From NCBI GenBank assembly GCA_024684155.1, contig JAIKXK010000327.1, positions 1 to 8,418 of the forward strand: a stretch of DNA of 8,418 bases, in the 5' to 3' direction. Origin of the DNA: Lachnospiraceae bacterium. Lineage in GTDB: Bacteria > Bacillota > Clostridia > Lachnospirales > Lachnospiraceae. The notes beneath the pieces were generated by a model. That model searched no databases. It was given only the letters and a program-made list of their open reading frames with translations, and had not been told where the DNA came from. Made by a program: the position numbers and the translations under genes. Positions 1 to 5,551 of this stretch are shown here, piece after piece. Each line of letters begins with the position of its first letter. The stretch's first letter is position 1.

Positions 1-562
1 GGGAGATGCTATTATAACTACAGAGGTAGGACAGCATCAGATGTGGGCAGCACAGTATTACAAATATTCGTCGCCACGTACCTTCCTTTCATCCGGTGGA
101 CTTGGAACCATGGGATATGGACTTGGCGCAGCCATTGGTGCAGCTGTTGGTAACCCTGGTAAACGAGTTATCAATATTGCAGGAGATGGATGCTTTCGTA
201 TGAATATGAATGAGATCGCTACAGCAGTTCGTCAACAGGTGCCTCTCATTCAGGTGGTAATTAATAACCATGTACTTGGTATGGTTCGTCAGTGGCAGGA
301 ACTTTTCTATGAAAAGAGATTTTCCAACACCACCTTAAATGACAGTGTAGATTTTGTGAAGTTAGCAGAAGCAATGGGTGCTACGGCATTCCGTGCAACT
401 TCAGAAAAAGAATTTGACGAGGCATTGAAAAAAGCATTGGAGTTAAAAACGCCGGTATTAATTGATTGTCAGATTGATTCTGATGATAAGGTTTGGCCTA
501 TGGTAGCTCCAGGAGCTCCAATTGAAGAAGCCTTTGATGACAAGGATTTAAAGAACAAATAA
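1..562 (+). CDS. ilvB: Acetolactate synthase large (catalytic) subunit, C-terminal part, 5' truncated by window edge
   Basis: The reading frame is open from base 2 to the TAA at 560-562, giving about 187 residues; the gene starts before the window. The enzyme condenses two pyruvates to acetolactate (or pyruvate plus 2-oxobutyrate) in branched-chain amino acid synthesis, using thiamine diphosphate, FAD and Mg2+. What is visible is the C-terminal ThDP-binding domain. It begins with the conserved stretch ending GQHQMWAAQYY (Gln-His-Gln-Met just before and at base 41). The ThDP/Mg motif starts with Gly-Asp-Gly at 182-190 and ends at the Asn-Asn about 25 residues later, followed by GMVRQWQ. The C-terminal DDKVWPMVAPGAPIEE is typical of AHAS large subunits and separates it from other ThDP enzymes such as pyruvate oxidase. 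The ATG at base 41 is an internal methionine, not the start. No clear intrinsic terminator follows, so read-through into serC is possible. Confidence 0.95.
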   Translation, partial: GDAIITTEVGQHQMWAAQYYKYSSPRTFLSSGGLGTMGYGLGAAIGAAVGNPGKRVINIAGDGCFRMNMNEIATAVRQQVPLIQVVINNHVLGMVRQWQELFYEKRFSNTTLNDSVDFVKLAEAMGATAFRATSEKEFDEALKKALELKTPVLIDCQIDSDDKVWPMVAPGAPIEEAFDDKDLKNK

Positions 563-585
563 GTTCTGATAGTTTTATTTTATAA

Positions 586-613
586 TTGTTAATTTTATAA
601 CACAACATATATG
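586..613 (+). promoter_or_regulatory. Weak candidate promoter ahead of serC
   Basis: In the 75-base gap between ilvB and serC, a TTGTTA (586-591) and a TATATG (608-613) are separated by 16 bases and lie about 25 bases before the serC ATG. Both boxes are poor matches in very AT-rich DNA, so chance is a real alternative. serC may instead be transcribed from upstream. Confidence 0.2.
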
Positions 614-637
614 TAAAGTAAGGAAAGGAAAAGAAAA

Positions 638-1723
638 ATGAGCAGAGTTTACAATTTCTCAGCAGGACCGGCAGTATTACCGGAAGAAGTATTAAAAGAA
701 GCAGCAGATGAAATGATGGATTACAGAGGATGTGGAATGTCCGTTATGGAAATGTCCCATCGTTCGAAAGTATATGATGACATTATCAAAGATGCAGAGA
801 AGGATTTAAGAGATTTATTAAACATCCCTGATAACTATAAGGTACTTTTCCTTCAGGGTGGAGCTTCTCAGCAGTTTGCTGCAATCCCAATGAATCTTAT
901 GAAAAATAAGAAAGCCGGTTATATCGTAACTGGTCAGTGGGCAAAGAAAGCATTTGCTGAAGCAAAGATGTATGGTGAGGCTGTAGAACTTGCATCCTCT
1001 GCAGATAAGACATTCTCCTATATTCCTGATTGTTCAAATTTAGCAATCACAGATGATATGGACTATGTTTATATTTGTGAAAACAACACTATTTATGGAA
1101 CAAAGTATAAAACTCTTCCTAACACAAAGGGAAAAGATTTAGTATCTGACGTTTCTTCATGCTTTTTATCTGAGCCTATGGACGTAACAAAGTACGGCAT
1201 TGTTTATGGTGGCGTTCAGAAAAACATTGGACCTGCAGGTATGGTAATCGATATTATCCGTGAAGACTTAATTACAGATGACGTACTTCCCGGAACACCT
1301 ACCATGTTGAAATTTAAAACTCAGGCAGATAATGATTCTTTATATAACACACCTCCTTGCTATAACATTTATATCTGCGGCAAGGTATTTAAGTGGTTAA
1401 AGAACATGGGTGGTTTAGAGGTTATGAAACAGCGTAACGAAGAAAAGGCCGCTGTACTTTATAACTTTTTGGATGAGTCTAAACTCTTTAAGGGAACTGT
1501 TGTAAAAGAAGATCGTTCTTTAATGAACGTACCTTTCGTTACAGGAGATGCTGACTTAGATGCAAAATTTGTTGCTGAATCAAAGGCTGCCGGACTCGAA
1601 AACTTAAAGGGACATCGTACAGTTGGCGGTATGAGAGCTTCTATCTACAATGCTATGCCAAAGGCTGGTGTTGAAAAGTTAGTAGAATTTATGGCTGACT
1701 TCGAAAAGAAAAATTTGAAATAG
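638..1723 (+). CDS. serC: Phosphoserine aminotransferase
   Basis: This encodes 361 residues, the usual full length of SerC (the E. coli enzyme has about 362). It transfers an amino group from glutamate to 3-phosphohydroxypyruvate, giving O-phosphoserine, the second step of serine synthesis; the same family can act in pyridoxal phosphate synthesis. It is a cytosolic PLP enzyme of aminotransferase class V. The N-terminus reads YNFSAGPAVLP, a SerC signature. PLP-phosphate contacts are seen in QGGAS (residues 73-77), with Trp101, Asp171 in DVSS, and the Schiff-base Lys195 in GGVQKNIGPAG. The C-terminal RASIYNAMP (from Arg333) is also conserved. The start follows a purine-rich ribosome site at about 620-630. 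The stop codon TAG (1721-1723) is the first three bases of a REP-like repeat, yet the protein ends where SerC proteins normally end. serA follows after 130 bases. Confidence 0.97.
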   Translation: MSRVYNFSAGPAVLPEEVLKEAADEMMDYRGCGMSVMEMSHRSKVYDDIIKDAEKDLRDLLNIPDNYKVLFLQGGASQQFAAIPMNLMKNKKAGYIVTGQWAKKAFAEAKMYGEAVELASSADKTFSYIPDCSNLAITDDMDYVYICENNTIYGTKYKTLPNTKGKDLVSDVSSCFLSEPMDVTKYGIVYGGVQKNIGPAGMVIDIIREDLITDDVLPGTPTMLKFKTQADNDSLYNTPPCYNIYICGKVFKWLKNMGGLEVMKQRNEEKAAVLYNFLDESKLFKGTVVKEDRSLMNVPFVTGDADLDAKFVAESKAAGLENLKGHRTVGGMRASIYNAMPKAGVEKLVEFMADFEKKNLK

Positions 1724-1814
1724 GGGACGGTTCTACTGTCTTCATTTTAATAACAAAGGTGGTTAGGGGATGGTTTTACTGTCTTCATTTTGAAGACAGT
1801 AGAACCGTCCCCTA
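1721..1814 (+). repeat. REP/BIME-like palindromic element between serC and serA
   Basis: Three copies of one ~23-base unit beginning TAGGGGACGGTTCTACTGTC occupy the gap. Copy 1 is at 1721-1743 (direct; the match to copy 2 extends to 1748). Copy 2 is at 1764-1786 (direct, two C-to-T differences from copy 1, extending to 1791). Copy 3 is at 1792-1814 (inverted, an exact reverse complement of copy 1). The G-rich end and the inverted arrangement resemble REP/BIME or small MITE-like repeats that are spread through clostridial genomes and are thought to be moved by REP-associated Y1 (IS200-like) transposases. No transposase is encoded here, and I cannot confirm other genomic copies from this window. 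Confidence 0.8.
1764..1814 (+). ncRNA. Long hairpin in the serC-serA intergenic mRNA
   Basis: Bases 1764-1786 pair with 1792-1814 over 23 positions around a 5-base ATTTT loop. Twenty-one pairs are Watson-Crick. The other two (1771 with 1807, and 1776 with 1802) become G-U pairs in RNA, so the stem is unbroken in the transcript. There is no U-run after it (the sequence continues AAAGATAAAT), so it is not a classic intrinsic terminator. It ends 27 bases before the serA ribosome binding site. It could stabilise the serC message 3' end, serve as a processing site or reduce read-through. This is a structural element in the transcript, not shown to be a separate RNA. Confidence 0.5.
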
Positions 1815-1853
1815 AAGATAAATATTAGTAGTATAAAGAAAGAAGGATGAAAG

Positions 1854-3017
1854 ATGTTTAATTATCATAATTTGAATCCCATCAGTGCCAAGGGATTGGA
1901 CTTGTTCACCACAAATTATAAACAGGTAGATGATGCAAATGATGCAGATGCTATTTTAGTTCGTTCTGCAAAGATGCATGACATGGAACTTCCTGAAAAG
2001 TTAGTTGCAGTTGCTCGTGCTGGTGCAGGCGTAAACAATATTCCTTTGCAGAAATGTGCGGAAAAAGGAATCGTTGTATTTAACACTCCCGGTGCCAATG
2101 CCAACGGCGTAAAGGAATTGGTATTTGCAGGTATGCTTCTTGCAAGCCGTGATATTATTGGTGGTTATAACTGGACTATTGCAAACAAAGATGATGCTGA
2201 TATTTCAAAGAGCATGGAAAAGGCAAAGAAGAACTTTGCTGGAAATGAAATTGCTGGAAAGAAGTTGGGCGTCATCGGACTTGGTGCCATCGGTGTTAAG
2301 GTTGCAAATGCAGCTACTCACATGGGCATGGAAGTTTATGGATATGATCCTTATATTTCAGTAAATGCTGCATGGAACTTAAGCAGAAGCGTGAAGCACA
2401 TTAGTGATGTGGAAGATATTTATAAAGAATGTGATTTCATTACCGTTCACGTTCCTCTTTTGGACAGTACAAGAGAAATGATTAATCGTGATGCCATTGA
2501 AAAGATGAAAAAGGGCGTTGTAATCTTAAACTTTGCCCGTGATCTTTTGGTTGATGAAAAGGCTGTTTTAGATGGAATCTCATCTGGAAAGATTAAGAAG
2601 TATGTTTCTGACTTTGCAAATCCTACAACCGTAGGACAGGAAGGTGTTATTACACTTCCTCATCTTGGAGCTTCAACAGAAGAGGCTGAAGATAACTGTG
2701 CAGTAATGGCAGTTCAGCAGGTTATGGATTATATGGAAAACGGAAATATTAAAAATTCTGTAAACTATCCAAACTGTGATCTTGGTATTTGCCAGACTGC
2801 TGGTCGTGTAGCAATCTTCCATAAGAACACCAAGGGTGTTATTGCAAAATATACTACCATTATGGGTGATGCCGGAATCAACATTGCAGACATGAACAAT
2901 AAGACCAAGGGTGACTGGGCTTATGCACTTTTAGATTTGGATGCTCCTATTACAGAGGAAGCTGTAAAGGCTCTTGAAAATATCGAAGAAGTAGTACGTG
3001 TCAGAGTTGTAAAATAA
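1854..3017 (+). CDS. serA: D-3-phosphoglycerate dehydrogenase, short ACT-domain form
   Basis: This encodes 387 residues. It oxidises 3-phosphoglycerate to 3-phosphohydroxypyruvate with NAD+, the first committed step of serine synthesis, and would feed SerC just upstream. The D-2-hydroxyacid dehydrogenase fold is clear: an N-terminal substrate-binding part with RAGAGVNNIP (residues 55-64), and a Rossmann motif GLGAIG (142-147) followed by Asp165, which favours NAD over NADP. The catalytic Arg229 is in NFARD and the catalytic His270 in LPHLGAST. An ACT domain occupies roughly residues 318-387 and probably senses serine. The protein is shorter than the ~410-residue E. coli or ~530-residue B. subtilis types. 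By spacing from Arg229, the residue at the usual catalytic Glu position is Thr258, in a DFANPTT stretch. The start has an AGAAGGA ribosome site (1841-1847) six bases away. Other 2-hydroxyacid dehydrogenase activities cannot be excluded, but the serC neighbour strongly supports SerA. Confidence 0.93.
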   Translation: MFNYHNLNPISAKGLDLFTTNYKQVDDANDADAILVRSAKMHDMELPEKLVAVARAGAGVNNIPLQKCAEKGIVVFNTPGANANGVKELVFAGMLLASRDIIGGYNWTIANKDDADISKSMEKAKKNFAGNEIAGKKLGVIGLGAIGVKVANAATHMGMEVYGYDPYISVNAAWNLSRSVKHISDVEDIYKECDFITVHVPLLDSTREMINRDAIEKMKKGVVILNFARDLLVDEKAVLDGISSGKIKKYVSDFANPTTVGQEGVITLPHLGASTEEAEDNCAVMAVQQVMDYMENGNIKNSVNYPNCDLGICQTAGRVAIFHKNTKGVIAKYTTIMGDAGINIADMNNKTKGDWAYALLDLDAPITEEAVKALENIEEVVRVRVVK

Positions 3018-3034
3018 AATAGAATTTATGTATG

Positions 3035-3070
3035 AAGTGGTCGTGAATTATTTCATGGCCATTTTGTTTA
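3035..3070 (+). terminator. Possible weak terminator or attenuator after serA
   Basis: Bases 3035-3047 can pair with 3052-3064 around a TTAT loop. The stem has three G-U pairs, and its base is A-U rich. A short T-rich run (3062-3070) overlaps the stem foot. It begins 18 bases after the serA stop and ends close to the ribosome site of the DUF1015 gene (3075-3081). The energy is likely modest, so it would permit partial read-through into the DUF1015 gene. Confidence 0.5.
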
Positions 3071-3086
3071 TAAGAAAGGGGAACAT

Positions 3087-4373
3087 ATGGCAACAATAAA
3101 ACCATTTTTAGGAATTCGCCCGGCTAAGGGGAAAGAAAAAGATATCGCAGCCCTTCCTTATGATGTTTATAATCGTGCAGAAGCAAAGGAAGTGGTAGCA
3201 GATAAACCTTTGTCATTTTTACGGATTGATCGTGCGGAAACAAATTTTCCAGATGATGTAGATACTTATGACGAAAGAGTGTATCAAAAAGCCCATGACC
3301 TTTTGTGGGAAATGGTAGAGAAAAAAGACTTTGTAAAGGAAGAAACTCCTTGCTATTACATTTATGAACTTACCATGGAGGGTCGTACACAGACTGGTAT
3401 TGTGGCTTGTGCTTCTATTGATGATTATCAGAATAACATTATAAAAAAGCATGAAAATACCAGAGCCGATAAAGAGGCTGATCGAATCCATCATGTAGAT
3501 TCCTGCAATGCTCAAACTGGTCCAATCTTTTTGGCTTATCGAAATCGAGCTGATATTGATGAAGTGGTAAATAAAATAAAAAAGAGCGAAGCACTCTATG
3601 ACTTTGTTGCTGAGGATGGGGTTCGCCATCGTGCCTTTATTATTTCCAATAAAGAAGACATTTCGATTATCGAAAATAGTTTTTCAGATTGTAATGAGAT
3701 TTATATTGCGGATGGTCATCACAGAGCAGCATCTGCAGTAAAGGTGGGCTTAAAAAGAAGAGAGGCACATCCAAACTATTCAGGTGAAGAAGAATTTAAC
3801 TTTTTCCTATCTGTGTTATTCCCGGAAGAAGAGCTAAAAATCTTAGATTATAATCGTGTAGTAAAAGATTTAAATGGCTATGAAGCATCTGAATTTTTAA
3901 CAGAAGTAGAAAAGGTTGCAGATTTAATTAAGAGTAAGGACTTATCGAGAGATATTGTTGGATCACAAGATGAAGAGATTATTGAAAAAGAAGCGCTTCA
4001 TCCAAAACAAAAAGGTGAGTTTGTAATGCTCTTAAATGAAACCTGGTTCTTATATCGTTTTAAAGAAGAACTAATGTCAAATGATCCAGTGGATGGGTTA
4101 GATGTGGCATTGATGCAGGATTTGATTCTAGAACCACTTCTTGGAATTAAAGATCCAAAGACAGATCAAAGAATTGATTTTGTGGGTGGAATTCGCGGTT
4201 ATAAAGAGCTTTGGAAGAGATGTGGAAGTGACTGTGTGGTAGCTTTTGGAATGTATCCAACACAGATTACAGAACTTTTTGATGTGGCAGATGCAGGACG
4301 ACTGATGCCACCGAAATCTACCTGGTTTGAACCAAAACTTCGAAGCGGACTTTTTATTCATGAATTAGATTAA
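3087..4373 (+). CDS. DUF1015 family protein, candidate serine-metabolism enzyme
   Basis: This encodes 428 residues, normal for DUF1015 (COG4198), a family mostly annotated as uncharacterised. Recognition rests on the N-terminal IKPFLGIRPAKG and ALPYDVYNR (residues 4-30), the KKHENTR stretch (120-126), the CNAQTGPIFLAY region (140-151), IYIADGHHRAASA (205-217) and the C-terminal MPPKSTWFEPKLRSGLF (407-423). Asp209-Gly-His-His-Arg213 resembles the DGHHR-type motif of ParB/sulfiredoxin-fold proteins, a fold that includes free-serine kinases (SerK, SbnI). I infer from this motif and the adjacent serC-serA that it may phosphorylate serine or otherwise handle phosphoserine; the sequence does not prove it. 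No signal peptide or membrane segment is seen, so it should be cytosolic. The start has a strong AAAGGGG site (3075-3081) five bases away. The gene is 69 bases after serA, with a weak hairpin in between, and ends at a strong terminator. Confidence 0.9.
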   Translation: MATIKPFLGIRPAKGKEKDIAALPYDVYNRAEAKEVVADKPLSFLRIDRAETNFPDDVDTYDERVYQKAHDLLWEMVEKKDFVKEETPCYYIYELTMEGRTQTGIVACASIDDYQNNIIKKHENTRADKEADRIHHVDSCNAQTGPIFLAYRNRADIDEVVNKIKKSEALYDFVAEDGVRHRAFIISNKEDISIIENSFSDCNEIYIADGHHRAASAVKVGLKRREAHPNYSGEEEFNFFLSVLFPEEELKILDYNRVVKDLNGYEASEFLTEVEKVADLIKSKDLSRDIVGSQDEEIIEKEALHPKQKGEFVMLLNETWFLYRFKEELMSNDPVDGLDVALMQDLILEPLLGIKDPKTDQRIDFVGGIRGYKELWKRCGSDCVVAFGMYPTQITELFDVADAGRLMPPKSTWFEPKLRSGLFIHELD

Positions 4374-4379
4374 ATAGAA

Positions 4380-4420
4380 AAACCTCTGTATCTTAAGATA
4401 CAGAGGTTTGATTTTTATTT
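4380..4420 (+). terminator. Bidirectional intrinsic terminator between convergent genes
   Basis: Bases 4380-4409 form a perfect 30-base palindrome (15-bp arms, centre TTAA at 4393-4396, CCTCTG/CAGAGG core). On the + strand it is followed by GATTTTTATTT. On the minus strand the same stem is followed by TTCTATTT. It lies 6 bases after the DUF1015 stop and 5 bases beyond the stop of the minus-strand small gene, so it can terminate both. Confidence 0.85.
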
Positions 4421-4558
4421 GTCTAAGTATTCTTTTAAGATTAATTCTAAATCTGTAATACTTACTACAGGAGTATTTTCTCCAGCTTTCGTTGCTACTA
4501 ACTGTGACAATGTCATAGCGTCTGTCATAATTTCAGTATAAATTCTTTCCTTATCCAT
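4415..4558 (-). CDS. Small conserved-looking hypothetical protein, 47 residues
   Basis: A minus-strand frame runs from ATG (4558-4556) to TAA (4417-4415). It reads MDKERIYTEIMTDAMTLSQL, then VATKAGENTPVVSITDLELI, then LKEYLDK. I do not recognise a family. Support for a real gene: a GAGGT ribosome site (minus strand, near 4565-4569) correctly spaced before the ATG, codon use like the neighbours, a bidirectional terminator just after the stop, and a plausible promoter upstream. The peptide has no membrane segment and is probably mostly helical: an N-terminal amphipathic stretch (about 4-24), a turn at GENTP, and a C-terminal helix ITDLELILKEYLDK. It is acidic to near neutral and looks cytosolic, perhaps a small binding or adaptor protein, but that is a guess. 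Confidence 0.7.
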   Translation of the reverse strand: MDKERIYTEIMTDAMTLSQLVATKAGENTPVVSITDLELILKEYLDK

Positions 4559-4603
4559 TATTTACCTCATTTAATAACATAAAGTGTATAAACAACGATT
4601 GAT

Positions 4604-4632
4604 ATACTATTACAAAATTAAATGATTTGCAA
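4604..4632 (-). promoter_or_regulatory. Candidate promoter for the minus-strand small gene
   Basis: Read on the minus strand, TTGCAA (4632-4627) and TAGTAT (4609-4604) are 17 bases apart. They would give a start near 4597 and a leader of about 40 bases before the ATG at 4558. The -35 box lies in the spacer of the inverted repeat 4612-4650. The region is very AT-rich, so matches are cheap. Confidence 0.35.
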
Positions 4633-4650
4633 TACATTATTTAATTTTGT
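4612..4650. repeat. 12-bp inverted repeat, possible operator
   Basis: ACAAAATTAAAT at 4612-4623 is the exact reverse complement of ATTTAATTTTGT at 4639-4650, with a 15-base spacer that contains the self-complementary TTGCAA. It sits between the minus-strand small gene and the + strand yhhN-like gene, overlapping candidate promoters for both. It could be a regulator site for divergent transcription, or simply AT-rich sequence. Confidence 0.45.
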
Positions 4651-4675
4651 TGTGAAATTTATAGAAAAAGATAAT
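4647..4675 (+). promoter_or_regulatory. Candidate promoter for the yhhN-like gene
   Basis: TTGTTG (4647-4652) and GATAAT (4670-4675) are separated by 17 bases. The -10 box is one mismatch from TATAAT; the -35 box is weak. A start near 4682 would give a leader of about 100 bases before the ATG at 4783. Apart from two tiny start-stop peptides (at about 4694 and 4718) I see nothing coding in that leader, and no riboswitch I can recognise. Confidence 0.3.
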
Positions 4676-4782
4676 TTCTTTCTAGGTATTAGAATGGTAA
4701 AATAAGATTGGAAACAATGAAATAGCAGAAAAATTGGGGATACAGCTATTTTGTTTTGGGAGAGAAATCTTAAGGGAGAATT

Positions 4783-5481
4783 ATGAAAATTATAATAGGT
4801 TTGTCCATTGCCTTAGCATTCTTTGCCGTCTGGTTTATGAAGGTACGCCTAAAAGGCTATTCAAAAAAGGACGTTACGCTAAAAATGTTGGCGGCAGTTT
4901 GTTTTGTTGCTATTAGTATGGTGGCTTTTTGTATGAATCCATCAGAACTGGGAAGATATTTGCTTTTTGGAGCAGATTTTGGAGCGCTGGGAGATTTATT
5001 CCTCGGGCTTTCGCATATTGATAAAGATAACAAAAAACGTCATATGTTCCTTGGAATACTAGGATTTGGCATTGGACATATTTTTTATTGTGTTGGACTT
5101 TTAATTGAATATGCAAGCATAGATAATTTGCCTTACACCTTACCACCATTAGGAATTGGAATTTTAATAGCAGTTATAGTTGGTGTGTTTGGAAGAAAAA
5201 TGGGACTTCATTTTGGACGTTTACTACCAGCCGTATGTGTATATGTATTTTTACTCAGTTTTTCTGTGGTACAAGCACTTTTTTTAAATATTTATCATGG
5301 ATTTGAAAATACGCAACTTTTGTTATTTGGAATGGGGATTACACTTTTTATTGTTTCAGACAGTATTTTGGCTCGTATGTATTTTGGGAAACAAAAACAT
5401 CCTGCCTTGAATGTGATAACAAATCACGTTACCTATTATTTAGCACAGTGGCTGATTGCTCTGTCTATCCTTTTTCTATAG
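4783..5481 (+). CDS. YhhN family membrane protein, predicted lysoplasmalogenase
   Basis: This encodes 232 residues, the usual size for the YhhN/TMEM86 family (PF07947). Characterised members hydrolyse the vinyl-ether bond of lysoplasmalogens, releasing an aldehyde and a glycerophospho-head group. About eight membrane segments can be seen, near residues 3-19, 33-51, 55-75, 87-108, 119-138, 145-168, 177-198 and 213-232. Family hallmarks are in order: GALGDLFLGLS (68-77, with Asp71), the FGIGHIFY motif (95-102, with His99), the FIVSDSILA motif (189-197, with Asp193) and a C-terminal TYYLAQWLIA (217-226). The acidic and histidine residues in membrane segments fit the proposed active site. The start is set by AAGGGAG (4772-4778), four bases before the ATG. 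A frame from TTG at 4734 in another phase overlaps this gene and is rejected. It is probably transcribed alone, from the AT-rich region upstream to the hairpin at 5499-5537. Confidence 0.85.
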   Translation: MKIIIGLSIALAFFAVWFMKVRLKGYSKKDVTLKMLAAVCFVAISMVAFCMNPSELGRYLLFGADFGALGDLFLGLSHIDKDNKKRHMFLGILGFGIGHIFYCVGLLIEYASIDNLPYTLPPLGIGILIAVIVGVFGRKMGLHFGRLLPAVCVYVFLLSFSVVQALFLNIYHGFENTQLLLFGMGITLFIVSDSILARMYFGKQKHPALNVITNHVTYYLAQWLIALSILFL

Positions 5482-5496
5482 AATCTGTTAAAATGT

Positions 5497-5537
5497 AGTG
5501 CAGTGGCGAATTGTCTGCCACTGCATTATTTTATTTT
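5497..5537 (+). terminator. Intrinsic terminator after yhhN-like gene, directly before mscS
   Basis: TGCAGTGGC (5499-5507) pairs perfectly with GCCACTGCA (5517-5525) around a 9-base loop. The stem can extend by two pairs (one of them G-U), and is followed by TTATTTTATTTT (5526-5537). It lies 17 bases after the yhhN-like stop and only 14 bases before the mscS ATG, so it also falls in any leader of mscS. Confidence 0.8.
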
Positions 5538-5551
5538 AGAAAGAGATAGTT

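Noticed and set aside
1..40. Start of ilvB at the ATG at base 41
   Set aside because: The frame upstream to base 2 is open and matches the conserved AHAS sequence (IITTEVGQHQ), so the ATG is internal.
563..637. Possible terminator after ilvB
   Set aside because: Only short A/T-only pairings (TTATAA with TTATAA) exist, too weak to support a terminator call.
1721..1814. The serC-serA repeat as a CRISPR array
   Set aside because: There are only three copies, one of them inverted, with uneven spacing (a 20-base gap between the 23-base units, then a 5-base loop) and no cas genes nearby.
1764..1814. The same hairpin as an intrinsic transcription terminator
   Set aside because: The stem is long enough but no T-run follows on the + strand, and serA downstream lacks a clear promoter of its own.
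2125..2364. Second + strand frame inside serA
   Set aside because: It sits over the Rossmann region of SerA in a different phase and has no family resemblance.
3219..3629. Minus-strand open frame of 136 codons
   Set aside because: It lies wholly inside the well-supported DUF1015 gene on the opposite strand, has no clear ribosome site I could identify, and its hydrophobic composition is what antisense reading of this gene would give.
4734..4916. TTG-started + strand frame of 60 codons
   Set aside because: It mostly overlaps the yhhN-like gene in another phase, lacks recognisable protein features, and the overlapped gene has the better ribosome site and clear family motifs.
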